Part shown: piece by piece, positions 35,357 through 48,131 of the stretch
Layout of the letters: each line of letters opens with the position of its first letter
Position numbering within the stretch: position 1 is the stretch's first letter
Source of the DNA: Heloderma charlesbogerti
Lineage: Eukaryota; Chordata; Lepidosauria; Squamata; Helodermatidae
Length of the DNA: 64,000 bases
Assembly (NCBI GenBank): GCA_026122225.1
Contig: JANEZZ010000463.1
Location: forward strand, 62,001 to 126,000
Direction: 5' to 3'
Translations under genes and position numbers: made by a program
The notes under the pieces: generated by a model
Databases searched by the model: none
The model's input: only the letters and a program-made list of their open reading frames with translations
Told to the model about the DNA's origin: nothing

Positions 35357-35685
35357 TAAGTGGACATAAGGAGCCATCCTTAAACCCTTATAGGTTCCTT
35401 TTTATTAGTGGAGGGACAGGTGGTCAAGACTGGGGTCTGGTTCTCACAAACCACAGATGAAGTGGTAAACTGTGTCTGTACCACTTCAGGCTGCAGCTGG
35501 GGACTTGCAAGACTCAACACTCTCCATTTTAAAAACTCCCTGCACAGAGAAATCGAGATGTCAAGGGGAAAGGTTTTAGCTGAGCACTTTTTTAACATGT
35601 AGGAACTGTTTTGTTATATGGAGGAGCCATCTAGTCATGTAAGTTCCCATCTGCAGTCTGAGCAGAACAAGTTGACCACCTCATC

Positions 35686-35744
35686 TGCTGTTTGGGAGGG
35701 CTAGGCCCATATTTGGCCCCTGGGCCTGAGTTTCTGCACCCCTG
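35686..35744. mobile_element. hAT-like MITE (family T), right-end fragment
   Basis: Atttggcccctgggcctgag followed by tttctgcacccctg matches the right end of family T. Confidence 0.6.
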
Positions 35745-35749
35745 CTTTA

Positions 35750-37006
35750 AGCAAAGAGCTGCACCTAAATAGTGGGATTGTGGAGTATCGTCAAGTGAGT
35801 CACCACTGTAAGGTTTTGAGACCCTTTCATGGCTCTCTTCTGTTTTGCATCTAGAATTTGAATGTTGTAATTTGCACGTCATTTGGTCTCTCAGATGAGA
35901 ATCAGATGTGGGGGGTTTGCATCAAGCAGGAGGCCTGTGCCTTAGTCATGCTGAATGCTTACTAACATATCTCTTTATCACTTGCATCGTATTCAGCCAG
36001 CAAAGAAATAGCGACTTGAAAGTGAAAAGTCAAAACAAAACAGCTAAGAGTTTTGTCCCCAAAATTTCTTACTCTAGTTAAAAGTTATTTCTTGGCATCC
36101 CAATCCCATGCATGTACACCTGAAAGCTAAGTATATTTCAGCTAACAAATGATGGGTTTTTTATGGTAGTAAGGGGCAGCATTTGGCAATATGGGAGGTG
36201 GGGTCTTCCTTCATCTGTCAAAATAACTCTTCTGAATCTACTGGTGTTACTAACATCACTGGTGACCCAGTTTACACATTAAGCATAACAAGATGGTACA
36301 GTCTTGAGGCAGTGGAGTCAACGTCACCACTTCAGAGTACAAGTGAGGGATATATTTTTTAATGTTCCCCTGAACTCCTTGCAACTAAAAGCTAGCACTT
36401 CAGAGAGAAAAGTTCTAACGCAGTCTGCTTCCAGTTGTGCTAGTTTTCTACTTGCAGGGAGTTAGTTCATATGTTTATTTTTAAATATAGAAGGGCATTC
36501 CAAAATACAATCCCCCCTCATCTCCAGTCTGGAGTGATACCACCCATTCTACTACTCAGCCTTCTACTATTCCATCTCCACCTCATCCTGCTACATGTGT
36601 TGACCAGTCTTAAATGCTTAATACTAGTGATAGCATATTTACTCTGTCATTGTCTTTGGTGCATTTTCAAAATCATTTAATATTGTTACTGCCCTTTGCT
36701 GCAGTGATATCAGGTTTGGGGAGAAATAGAAAAGAAACAAAGTCTAGCCTTGTAATATGTTCCCAGGAGAGCACCAAGAGGCAAACTGTACAATGCTCTG
36801 ATGGCCACTCGCTGTGTACTCACTCCTTCTCTCATTTCCAGCCTTCAGGGCTAAGAAGGAGAAACTGAACTCTAAAATGCAGGCAGCTCAGTGCTGCTGC
36901 CCTACATTTCACCCTGTACTAATCTGACACAACTATTAGCTCTGTGAGGCTTCAAGAGACCTATTCTGAGTGATGCTGATGAAGTGTTCATATCCCACTC
37001 CAACAT
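35750..37006. other. intron, no gene recognised
   Basis: No exon or clear repeat seen before the CR1 tail at 37007. Confidence 0.5.
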
Positions 37007-37165
37007 CATAGAATCATAGAATAGTAGGGTTGGAAGGGGCCTACAAGGCCATCGAGTCCAACCCCCTGCTCAATGCAGGAATCCAAGTCAGAGCATCCCT
37101 GACAGATGGCTGTCCAGCCTCGTCTTGAATGCCTCCAGTGTGGGAGAGCCCCACCTTGGGCCGGC
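37007..37165 (-). mobile_element. CR1 3'-tail fragment
   Basis: Aatcatagaatagtagggtt, ggaaggggcctacaaggcca and cctcgtcttgaatgcctcca form the reverse complement of a CR1 3' UTR with its terminal tgattctatg units at the left end. Confidence 0.85.
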
Positions 37166-37408
37166 AATACTGATATGGGATTTAACCACATTGCCATATC
37201 GATCATACAGGAGAAGATAGCTTCCTTTAAATATTATCTGGAGTGTCAGGGAGGGGAACAGCCATGCTATAGCAGCTCCCACTGCTAGTAATGTAAGAAT
37301 CTGGTCTCAGTGTTATGGAGAATGTAACATTTAATTATATGGATAAAACTGTGTCTATTGTGAGTTCATGTAATCCTTGTTACAAGTGATTCCAAGAATA
37401 CTTTCTAA

Positions 37409-37495
37409 GGCTCCAGTCTTATCCATGCTTACCTGGCAATACATCTCATTGAACACACGACTTACTTTCCATTAACCATGTATAAGATTGTACTG
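37409..37495. mobile_element. family H2 MITE, diverged
   Basis: Ggctccagtcttatccatgc, ttacctggcaatacatctca and aaccatgtataagattgtac keep the H2 pattern with many changes. Confidence 0.5.
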
Positions 37496-37499
37496 CACA

Positions 37500-38216
37500 G
37501 ATACGGAATTATAACTTGGCTCATGAATTACTTTTATTCTACATTAAAAAAAATGTTAATTGCAGAAATTTAGTTTGTTTGCCAATAAGCAACACCACTT
37601 TTATTGGTACTATTTTGTGCCTTGTACAGCTTTATGATTTTCATAATTGATTTAAAATATATGGAACAACCATTTTCCTGATGTCTTTGTCTTAAATAAA
37701 TAAAGCAGCACAAGAAAGTAATATTTCACTCTGGCTGAACCACAGGCATACTTGTCTCTTTTTGATTGCTTTCCTAAGAGTAATCCACATGGGTGTGTTT
37801 TCTGCCCTTCATGTATGAGAAAATTGATGGCAAATTAGGGGCACTCATTTGAAGGAATAATATGAAAACAAAACATCTTTTAGGCATTTTATACTGCAAA
37901 GGATTTTGATAAGCTGAGAGCAGACTGAATTAAGAGCACTTAAAAGCAATTATTTGCATCACCTCGCAATCAAGATGTCAGTAATAAGGTGGGGTAAATA
38001 ATTAGGTTTTTCCCAGAAAGAAATTTTGGAGCCACAATTTTGCCACTCATTAAATGATTTTTGTTTTCTCTGAAAGCTCCATTTATGGTTATGGCCTCAC
38101 TGCATGGTGAACCATTTATGGATTGTGGGAAGTATTTAGTACAGTCAGCCAGGCACCATCTAGGTGTACACACTTCCAGATGCAGGGAATACTAGCCCTA
38201 TCCAGTCTTTCTTGTT
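37500..38216. other. intron, no gene recognised
   Basis: AT-rich and without repeats that I can name. Confidence 0.5.
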
Positions 38217-38512
38217 ACCGGGTTACACTGAACCCCTGAGGAGACCTCCAGCCCTGCTCCCCTCTGCTGTCGCATCTGTCACATGTCTGCGGGGAGGGTG
38301 ACAATCTGAACAGGAGAGCCTCCTGTATCCATGGAGTCTCCCCACATGATCCACAGACTGGATTTTCCAGGGTCCCGGATCAAGTGGAGAGCCTCCACAG
38401 ATACAGGAGGCTCTCCTGTTCAGACCGTTGCCCTCCACAGGGCAACAGATGCAACAGCAGAGGGGGACTAGAGCTCTCCTCATGTGAAACCAGTAGCAAT
38501 AACACCCGAACA
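38217..38512. mobile_element. palindromic MITE (family M3)
   Basis: The left arm (ctgaacaggagagcctcctg, tatcc) and right arm (ggatac-like, caggaggctctcctgttcag) are inverted, as are cccctctgctgtcgcatctg and cagatgcaacagcagagggg. Outer ends are accgggtt and acccg. Confidence 0.75.
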
Positions 38513-38934
38513 GGGCTACTGTCTTTTTTAATTTAATTGGCATCTGTCTGATCCATCCACCTAATTACTCTCTATGCGCCGTGCACACTAATTAGCAAGC
38601 TATATGGACGCCATGTTTCACCTGCTCAATTTGCTTAATGCATAAGCTAAGGAGAGACTAATAGTAAAGCGCATGGGGTGCAACCAGACAGAACTCTAAC
38701 CATGCAAGAATAGTGTGGTGCCTGAATTACAACTCCAAGACAGCAGCTGCTTCAGTGCAAGATTCTACTCACTGAATGGCTGGATGGCTTGATGCGTAGA
38801 CAGACAGACAGGCAGATCTAAGTTAACTTGGAAAATTAATTTAAAAGCAAGGAGCAAAAAACAAATGGAAGAGGATTGTGTTAATTGGATTACAAGGTGC
38901 CTGGCCTCAAAGGGGCACTTAGGCCCCACCAATT

Positions 38935-39245
38935 CCCTTCCACCCTGACAATTACCTTCCACAGGAGGTGGGTCCCACTGATTCCATTGCACAAGTGGGA
39001 CCCACCACTTATGCAAGGGAGAGTTACGCTTCCTAGAGGAAGTCCTGAAACAAGCAGAAATGCTCATTTCTGGAAGGAGGCAGATCAGTGAACCTTTCTT
39101 ATGCAAGCTCTGCCGATCTGTCTCCTTCTAGGAGGTTGCTCCAAAAGTGCTAAATCGACGTTGCACAAGTGGTGGGGGCCACTTGCACAATGGAACTGGC
39201 AGGGCATAAGAGAACTGGCAGGGGCATAAGCAGGTGGATTCCTCC
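38935..39245 (+). repeat. interspersed repeat family R
   Basis: Cacaagtgggacccaccact, gtcctgaaacaagcagaaat, catttctggaaggaggcaga and aagtgctaaatcgacgttgc match the copy at 34600. There is no coding capacity. Confidence 0.7.
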
Positions 39246-39359
39246 CTCTGGAGGGATCTGGCTATACAACTCCACAGCAGCAAAGTGACTAAAAATGTTG
39301 ACAAAATGCAAGAAAAATCTTCAGTAAGTGAATATGACGAAACTAGATTGCAAGACATT

Positions 39360-39680
39360 GGGGCTATTCACACAACATGCTAACCCACACTCAGAGGTTG
39401 AATGTGGGTTGTTTTGAACAGGGGCTTAGCATGTTGTCTGAACGCAGCCAGGGCAGCTTGTTATCCATGCAGTGTGGCTTATATTCTCAAACAAGCTACC
39501 TTGAGAAACCATGGTTTGTTGTTCAGTTCTTCAGGATGGTTAACAAGCCACAGTGCATGGTTAACAAGCCATCAGGCTGCATTCAGATACCACAATAACC
39601 CATGGTTCAGCAAACAACCCACAGTTCAAAACAACCCACGCTCAACCACAGAGTGTGGGTTAGCACGTGTGAACAGCCCC
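39360..39680. mobile_element. palindromic MITE (family M1), complete copy
   Basis: The left end is ggggctattcacacaacatg followed by ctaacccacactc. The right end is gagtgtgggttagcacgtgt followed by gaacagcccc, its inverted copy. The element is about 321 bp with an internal ggttaacaagcca direct repeat. There is no coding capacity. The superfamily is not clear because no target-site duplication could be fixed. Confidence 0.8.
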
Positions 39681-39689
39681 ATAGTTCCA

Positions 39690-40581
39690 TCCCTGGTTCT
39701 ACTGAATGAGATGATAGATTGACGGACAAAGTGAGTAGAAGGTTTCAGAGCATTTTCTGTACATGTCACCTCCCAAACAACTTTGCAAAATTCTAAGACC
39801 TTGATTTCTAGTTTAGGAATTGCTGTTTTTGCATGGTCTTACATGAGCTAGGCCTGTTTATGTACACCTGCCTTTAGGAATACACTGGAATTATTCCCCT
39901 ACTTTCCCCAGCCAGCATAGGATTATACTACCCTATCTAACCTCCCTCTTTCCTCTAGCATTTTTCACTAAGCAGAGATCATATTCTCACTTGAAATAAA
40001 ATTAAACTTAAAGGCAGAAAGTGTTCCTCTTCTGTTCGCTATACTGACTGATAGAATAAATTCTTGTGGTTATGGCTCCACATAGTGTTCAAAATGAAAA
40101 ATTCTAGCAGAAATATTGTGGATCGGTCACACATTACACCTGAATCCTAAATATATTTTTAAATACATGACATCTTGTATTCTGTGGAAATCTGGGTGCT
40201 TCTAGATGAGCTTTTATTGTGCAATCACCCTGCCTCATTCACAGAATTTTACAGAGGGTTCACACAACATTGTGATCTATTTGTAATCAGTCCGTGTTTA
40301 CCCACTGCAGCACTCTGAAATTGTGCAAGATCTCCTTAAAAGGGGGGGGGGGGAGAGACGAGACAGTGAAACTGATACATAGCTTGTCAATTTCAACTGC
40401 TGCTTTCCCTTCTCCCAGAGTTAGGAAACAATGAATCATGTTTCCTAGCAGGATTGCGAAATTGGCCAGAAAAAGTCAGGATTTACAGGCCTGTCCGAAC
40501 TATGTTTACTCAGATGTAAGGCTGCATTGCCCTGTGGTGCAAGCACTCTTAGAAATAAAATAAACAAGAACTAATTTTAAA

Positions 40582-40626
<45 letters not shown>

Positions 40627-41009
40627 GATGCTAAAATGGTGCTGAGAAGAACCCACTTCAAAATGTAGGGAGAATGGATGTGTGTTGGCCAGTGAGGGGT
40701 CTGGAAAGGGGAGGGGAGGGGACAACACTGTCCATTGGCTACATTGTGATCACTGTGTGGACAGGACATAGGGAGATGTACGAACTAGAAAAGGGCTGGA
40801 CCCCCTGAAGCATGGACAGTCAGTGGGAATTTAACTTACAGCAGAAGAGCGATGATTGGCAGCGCAGCAAGCTCTCCATCTGGGAGCGCCCTTTTGCTCA
40901 AGTGTTTTTAAGCTGTTACATTCACGATACTTGGAAATGGTCTCCATTGAAATCAGTGGTGCTTGCATTAAATGAAACGGTTTGAGGCTTTGGTCGCAAT
41001 GTCATCAAG
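39690..41009. other. intron, no gene recognised
   Basis: Contains a run of 11 G near 40340 and the CT/CA tract at 40584. Otherwise unassigned. Confidence 0.5.
40584..40626. repeat. CT/CA compound microsatellite
   Basis: (CT)n of about 14 units, followed by (CA)n of about 7. Confidence 0.95.
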
Positions 41010-41127
41010 CAGCCTTCCCCAATCTGTTGACCTCTGGATATGTTGGACTACAATTCCCATCTTCCCAGCTGGGGTGATGGGAATTGTAGTCCAACACATC
41101 TAGACTGCCACAGGTTGGGGAAGGCTA
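41010..41127. mobile_element. hAT-like 118-bp palindromic MITE (family P) with target duplication
   Basis: The element starts CAGCCTTCCCC and ends GGGGAAGGCTA. The arms ttggactacaattcccatc and gatgggaattgtagtccaa are perfect inverse copies, so nearly the whole element can fold as one hairpin. It is flanked by 8-bp repeats TCATCAAG (41002..41009) and TCATAAAG (41128..41135), matching in 7 of 8 positions. An 8-bp duplication and CAG-type ends point to the hAT superfamily. Confidence 0.85.
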
Positions 41128-41639
41128 TCATAAAGGGTCCCTCCTTTTGGTTCAGTCCAGCATGCATTTCAGGACGATGCACACGCAGAGCTATGACGTG
41201 GCTTCCCTGTTAATTTCAGTGGAACCATTCTACACACATCTTCATTTGTTTATCATCATGTAAGCGATCTAGAGCAGACCTGGACTAGTATTTTTATGCA
41301 TAGTGTCCTGCAATGAAACATGTATCCTGCTGTTACCCTAAAGTAATCAGTTGCATACCAACTGGGAAATATTCAAGGCATTTGATGCAGGCAAAAAAGG
41401 CAACTTTATTAATGAAAAGAACCATGTCCTTAATAACATAGTATTGTTGTCATTGTTCTTATCATACTTTCTTAGTATTCGAACTCCTTCACATATATTA
41501 CCTCTGAAACCTTTACAACAGGTAGTTCAGTATTACAATCCTCATAAGCTTGCTAAGGAGATCTTGTAAGTGAACTAGTGTCTTCCTGGCTCACAACCTA
41601 AACTCCTAGCATAGCAAGCAGTTTGGGAGAACACTTAGG

Positions 41640-41830
41640 AGTACAGTGTTATACGTGTACTCAGAAATAACTCTCACTGAGTTCAGTGGGGCTTACTCCC
41701 AAGAATAAGAATGCAGTCCTAAACTGTAATCCTAATTTGCTAATTTGGGAGTGAACTGCTAATTTGGGAGTAAACTGCATTGAACTCAATGGGGCTTGCT
41801 TCTCAGTCAACAGGCTTTAGATTGCACTGG
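41640..41830. mobile_element. family H2 MITE remnants, two adjacent copies
   Basis: Both parts contain the family core (tgagttcagtggggcttact at 41678 onwards, ttgaactcaatggggcttgc further on), with atgcagtcct and agattgcact at the ends. Confidence 0.6.
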
Positions 41831-41939
41831 AAATGTGAAATAGGAAAGCAAGAGCAAGGGCTGATTATTATATATAGCATATCATACAGCACAGCAATCT
41901 GTATACATCACCTAAAATTTGTCTCTTTTGTTATTTCAG

Positions 41940-41966
41940 TGTGTTTTCCAATGGGACTGAAATATG
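41940..41966 (+). CDS. ADCY5: ADCY5 27-bp microexon: glycosylated outer loop
   Basis: This very short exon is flanked by a good acceptor (cttttgttatttcag) and a consensus donor (gtgagt). Its first T completes Ile with the AT of the previous exon. It then reads V-F-S-N-G-T-E-I, and its last two bases TG combine with T of the next exon to give Cys. The phase fits both neighbours. With it, the loop reads I-VFSNGTEI-CPPSVSR, which lines up with the mammalian ADCY5 loop and keeps its N-G-T sequon and the Cys-Pro. Without it the frame is kept but nine residues and the sequon are lost. Confidence 0.9.
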
Positions 41967-42348
41967 GTGAGTTATTAGAGCGGGGGGGCATTTGCTGTTC
42001 TGCCTCAGGCTGCAAAATGCCAGTGGCCCATCCCCAATCCCTTAACTGTGGTAGCACTGGCCCTTTTTCCTGATTCCTTGCCCCAAAGGGACTTCTGATA
42101 CAATGCACCTAGCTTCTATAGTAACTGAAGCACAGGAAAGCAAGAGAGACTCATTGATTGCATGTAGAGTTGAAGCTGATCACCTGCACTTTAATGGCCA
42201 TACTGAATCAAATGCAGAAACCTGATGATCATTCAAATGTTGTTAAGTTGAACAGAATGAAATGGTCAATTAATTTTATCAATAGGCAGCTGGATTCTAC
42301 CTCTTGCCCTTGCTCTGCTTGTCGCAACACAAATAATTGAGAAGATGC

Positions 42349-42388
42349 TTGTATTGTATTGTATTGTATTGTATTGTATTGTATAGTA
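42349..42388. repeat. GTATT microsatellite
   Basis: About seven to eight tandem GTATT units end directly at the left end of the second Tc1 element. Confidence 0.95.
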
Positions 42389-42619
42389 TAGTGCTGAGAA
42401 AACGTTGGTGAACCACTTAGGATTGTCACATATTTCCAACCTAAAATGTTATTAGATCTTAATCTAATCCCCTAAACCTAGATAAAGAATAATAGATAAC
42501 TTGATAACTTGATAATAACTTGTGTAAGCAAATGACACCAAAACATGATGCTTTTTCAACATTTATTTATCCACAACTGATTCAGCATTTAATATCCATG
42601 TGTGAAAAGTACGATACCC

Positions 42620-43615
42620 TTTAGATTCAGTACTTGATGGCACCCCCTTGAGCAGCATATTTCCTGTAATTGTTGGTCAGTTTCTCACAGTGGTTTTGAG
42701 GAATTTTGGCCCATTCCTCCTTACAGAACTGCTTCAAATCAATGACATTTGAGGGCTTCCTTGCATTAACAGCTTGCTTCTGGTCCTGCCACAACATTTT
42801 GATGAGGTTTAGGTCCGGACTTTGACTAGGCCATTCTAAAGCATGGAATTTCTTCTTCCGTACCCATTATTTTGTAGATCTGCTTTACGTTTAGGATCAT
42901 TGTCTTGTTACATGACCCATTTTCGCTTCAGCTTCAGCAAACGGATGGCCTGACATTCTCCTCTAGAATCTTCTGATGCATTGCAGGAGTCGTGGTAGTG
43001 TCCATGATGGCAAGTCATCCAGGTCTTGAGGCAGCAAAGTGGGCCCAAACCATCACATTCCCACCACCATGCTTGACAGTTGGGATGTTCTTCTGTTCAA
43101 ACTCAGTGTTTGTTTTTCACCAAATATAATGTTTCTCATTGAGGCCAAAAAGTTCTACCTTTGACTCATCTGTCCAGAGTACATTATTCCAGAAGTCTTA
43201 GGGATCATCTATGTGATCTTTAGCGAACTTCAGACGGGCAGCAATGTTCTTTTTAGAGAGCAGTGGTTTCCTCCTGGCTATCCTCCCATGAACACCATTC
43301 TTGTTCAGTCTTTTTCTGATGGTTGAGTCATGAACACTCACTTAAGCCAAGGCAAGAGTGGCCTGAGGATCCTTGGACTGGTTCTTTTTGACTTCCTGGA
43401 TGATGCACCGGTTTGTTCTTGGGAGAGATTTTGGTAGGACAATTACTCCTGGGTAAAGCGACTGTGGTCTTGAACCTTTTCCATTTGTAGACTGTCTGAC
43501 AGTGGATTGTTGGAGCCCCAAATCCTTAGAAATTGGTTTGTAACCTTTTCTAGACTGATGAGCAGCAATAACTGCTTTTCTGAGGTCCTCAGAGATGTCT
43601 TTTGATCATGGCATT
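42620..43615 (-). pseudogene. Tc1 transposase remnant with many stops
   Basis: Minus-strand text includes VHDSTIRKRLNKNGVHG, ARRKPLLSKKNIAARLKFA, DFWNNVLWTDESKVELFG, PTVKHGGGNVMVWAHFAAS and [11 protein letters not shown], followed by L-I-K-M where the family has N-P-I-E. The catalytic Glu is thus lost. Several in-frame stops are present. It is more decayed than the Tc1 at 31483. Confidence 0.85.
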
Positions 43616-43721
43616 ACATTTTTCCACACAACCATATGGTGAAAACCAAACTCACAAAGTTTCTGATCCTTTCATAGGGTGGGGCCTCCCCAACTCACCC
43701 CTGAAGATCTACCTAATTAAG

Positions 43722-44655
43722 AACATGAGCCATGCTGGATCAGACCAAGGGTCCAACTAGTCCAGCATTCTGTTCACACAGTGGCCAACCAGGTGCCAAC
43801 CGGGAACCCACAAGCAGGGCATGAGTGCAACAGCACCCTCCAACCCATGTTCCCCAGCATCTGGTGTACATAGGCTCACTGCCTCTGGTTCTGGAGGTAG
43901 CACATAGCCATCAGGACTAGTAGCCATCAATAGCCTTCTCCTCCATGTATTTGCCCAACCCCCTTTTATAGCAAGCCGAATTGGTGGCCATAACTACATC
44001 CTGTGGTAGTGAATTCCACAGTTTAACTATGCGCTGTGTGAAGAAGTACTTCCTTTTATCTGTCCTGAATCTCCCACCAATCAGCTTCATAGGATGACCC
44101 CGGGTTCTAGTATTTTGAGAGAGGGGAAAAAATGTCTCCCTATCCACATTCTCCACAGCATGCATAATTCTGTACACCTCTATCATGTCTCCCCTCACCC
44201 TCCTTTTTTCTAAGCTAAACAATCCCAGCTGTTGTGACCTTCTCTCATAGGGGAGATGCTCCAGCCCCTTGATCATTTTAGTTGCCCTTTTCTGCACTTT
44301 TTCCAACTCTACAATATCCCTTTTTAGGTGCAGTGACCAGAACTGTACACAGTATTCCAAGGGTGGCCGCACCATAGATTTGTATAGGGGCAGTTATGAT
44401 TTTGGCAGTTTTATTCTCAGTTCCTTTTCTAATTATGCCTAACATGGAGTTTGCCTCTTTTTTCACAGTGGCCACACCCTGGGTTGACATCTTCACTGAG
44501 CTGTCCACCACAACCCCAAGATCTCTTTCCTGGTCGGTCACCGCTAGCTCAGATCCCATCAGGCTATACTTGAAGTTGGGATTTTTTGCCCCAACGTGCA
44601 TCACTTTACACTTGCTTACATTGAACCGCATTTGCCAATTACTTAAACATCCGAT
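43722..44655 (-). mobile_element. CR1-type LINE 3' end inserted in a Tc1 element
   Basis: The minus-strand frames 44673..44278 and 44375..43917 encode the RT thumb and C terminus (FNVSKCKVMHVGAKNPN, ERDLGVVVDSSVKMS, PLEYCVQFWSLHLKRDI, KVQKRATKMIKGLEHLPY, RIVKLWNSLPQDVV). They overlap because of a frameshift near 44340. The piece is 5'-truncated and followed by a CR1-like 3' UTR. Confidence 0.9.
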
Positions 44656-44977
44656 TCTAATAATTCCCCTCAATTGAGCTGATGCAACCAGGGGTTCATT
44701 TACTTTTGCACATACCCTGACTCTTAAGTAGTCATTGTTTGCCTAATTTATATGTCATTTTATTTCAGAAGATGCAGAACTGGTTAATATAAACCCTGCT
44801 GGATATTTAGAAAAGGACTGGTTTTGATTCACGAAGGCTATCATAGTGCAACTATGGAATTTCCATTATTATCATTACGGTTTACAAACTTTTTCTCACC
44901 GCTGAATGCACTGTTCCAACTGAGTGACTAGCATCCTAGGCTATTCCCAGACTTAAGCATTTTCTTTTCCTTTGTAG

Positions 44978-45110
44978 TCCACCAAGTGTATCCCGGGTGG
45001 CTTTGAAGATTGTGACCCCTGTAGTTATCACAGTTTTTGTCCTGGCAGTATATCTCCATGCTCAGCAGGTAGAATCCACAGCACGGCTCGATTTCCTTTG
45101 GAAGCTTCAG
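44978..45110 (+). CDS. ADCY5: ADCY5 exon: transmembrane helix 12 and start of C2
   Basis: A 133-bp exon lies between ttcctttgtag and CTTCAG|gtgtgt. Its first T completes the Cys codon begun in the microexon. It encodes [10 protein letters not shown], the last membrane helix [20 protein letters not shown], and the signature [14 protein letters not shown] that leads from the membrane into the C2 catalytic domain. The signature is almost invariant in ADCY5/6. Confidence 0.95.
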
Positions 45111-45904
45111 GTGTGTGTTTTTGAATGTTACACTAGAGTGGCACATTATCGCCAGTAAATGATTGGTGTTCATGCTGTTACTGCATTGTCGTGATGTGCT
45201 CATAAATTAGAAGTGGTGGCACATACGGAAACCTGTGCTGCAGCCTTCCCCAACCTGGCACCAGGTTGTGGCAGGTTGTTCTGCAGCTTCCTTTTTCATT
45301 TGAGGATCACAAAGGTCTTGACTTACATAATGTACAGGAGTTTGACAAGTGCTTGCTTAGTTAGCAGATGTATTTTACATAGGGAGGGAGGCAGGCTTGC
45401 TAAATCACGTTAAGAACACTTGTGTGGAAACATGGTATATACTGTAAATTATGTGTTGGATACAGCAAAAGATAGACAGAAGAGCTCCTTCCTTCAGCAG
45501 GAGGCTTTTGATCCAGCAAAACTTTTCTGCTGGCTGAATGGGAGAAGAGATTTATCTTTTACGATTCCACCCCACCCCCCAGCATCTGCTCTGGAGGGTT
45601 GGGGGACAATCCAAAACAGTGGGAAATATGGTGCTAGGAGGGGAAATCTGTGGAAATTGCCTCTCCCCACCGTTCACATCAGTGAGGGCACTCTGAGCTA
45701 GGAGACGCTCCCACCATAAAAGAAAAACATTGTAATTTAAGTCCATACTTAAAGTTCTGCCATGATCCAATTGGAGCAATTTTCAAAAGCTGCAGGAGAT
45801 TTTCCTTGAACTATTTAGATTTTGGTCAAAGAGAAAGATTTCAGAATTTTTTTTAGTGACTACTGATGTTAGTTACTGGAGCTTCCACAATAATAAGTAC
45901 CACA

Positions 45905-46036
45905 GGTTGGATCCAGATTTAATTATACTGAGAGTAAACCCATTGAGTTCAATGGGTCTACAGTTAGTCAGGACTAACTTAACTCCCACTGATTTCAGTG
46001 GGTCTGCTCTGTGTGTGACTAAGTTTGGATCCAACC
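45905..46036. mobile_element. H2-related MITE with TTGGATCCAACC ends
   Basis: Ggttggatccagatttaatt and agtttggatccaacc are inverted. The interior has cattgagttcaatgggtcta and ctgatttcagtgggtctgct. Confidence 0.55.
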
Positions 46037-46039
46037 CCA

Positions 46040-47265
<1,226 letters not shown>

Positions 47266-47839
47266 TGAGTGAATCGTGTGTGGGGTCCTGCACCATAAAA
47301 CGAGATCTCTGACACCTTCTGTTTCTGTGTTAGATTTCTTTTATATGTCAAAGATGGCAACTGAAATGCCATGCCTGTTCTTTTTATTCTCTGCTGTACT
47401 CTATGCTTACTCAAAGGTGCTGCTGAACGCAGATCATGCACTACAGGCATAAAGAGACTCTACATCCAAGCATATGGCTGAGGATTCAAAATGCTATTAG
47501 CCTTGCAGGTCTCCCGCAGCTCATGGAACTTCACAGTTCTTTCTGTCCTGACCTAGTGATGGAATTTCCTGGTCCATACGTAGCCATTTAAAGCACCTTG
47601 CATCTGGATTCCATGGATCAAAATGTGCAGTGGTGCAAATAGTAATTTGGCCACAGAAGCTAAAACATGATCCAATGCTTGTAAAGTGGGGCAGAACCTC
47701 TTGGCTTTGACCCACTTGCTAGGAAACCTCCACCTCTTTATTACTGGTTATGGTTAGATAGGAATGGGGGAGAAATTGGTTCCATTTTTATTTTAATGCA
47801 AAGTTACCCAATGTTGCACTTCCAAACCTCTACGTGAAC

Positions 47840-48131
47840 CGAACTCAGTTAATTTGCAAATTTTGTGCTCAGAATTTTGCAAGAGAGTTCTTCAGTCAAA
47901 AAATGCATACAAAAGTAGTGCAAAAGGGAAAGTAATGTTTCAAAACGCATTATGTTAGCAAATTGATTTAAAAAATGTGAATTTTAGGCAAAAATCGATG
48001 TGTTAGGAGAAATGTGCACAGAAATGCTTGTGAATTTTCATGAAGACTTTAAAAAAAATCTCGAAAATCTGGGATGAACCCAATTTAAGATTGGGAAAAT
48101 GAGAAAGTGAAATTCAGATGTGTCCATCCCT
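47840..48131 (-). repeat. unclassified repeat family S
   Basis: On the minus strand it begins agggatggacacatctgaat and includes gggttcatcccagattttcg and gtgcacatttctcctaacac. It is AT-rich and has no coding frame. Confidence 0.5.

Larger units (their letters stand above)
42391..44712 (-). mobile_element. second Tc1-type transposon, split by CR1
   Basis: The left end is tatagtgctgagaaaacgtt and the right end ggttcatttacttttgcaca, then ta. The transposase is on the minus strand. A CR1 3' piece (43722..44655) interrupts the element close to the right end. The ends differ from those of the Tc1 at 31483, so it is another family. Confidence 0.75.
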
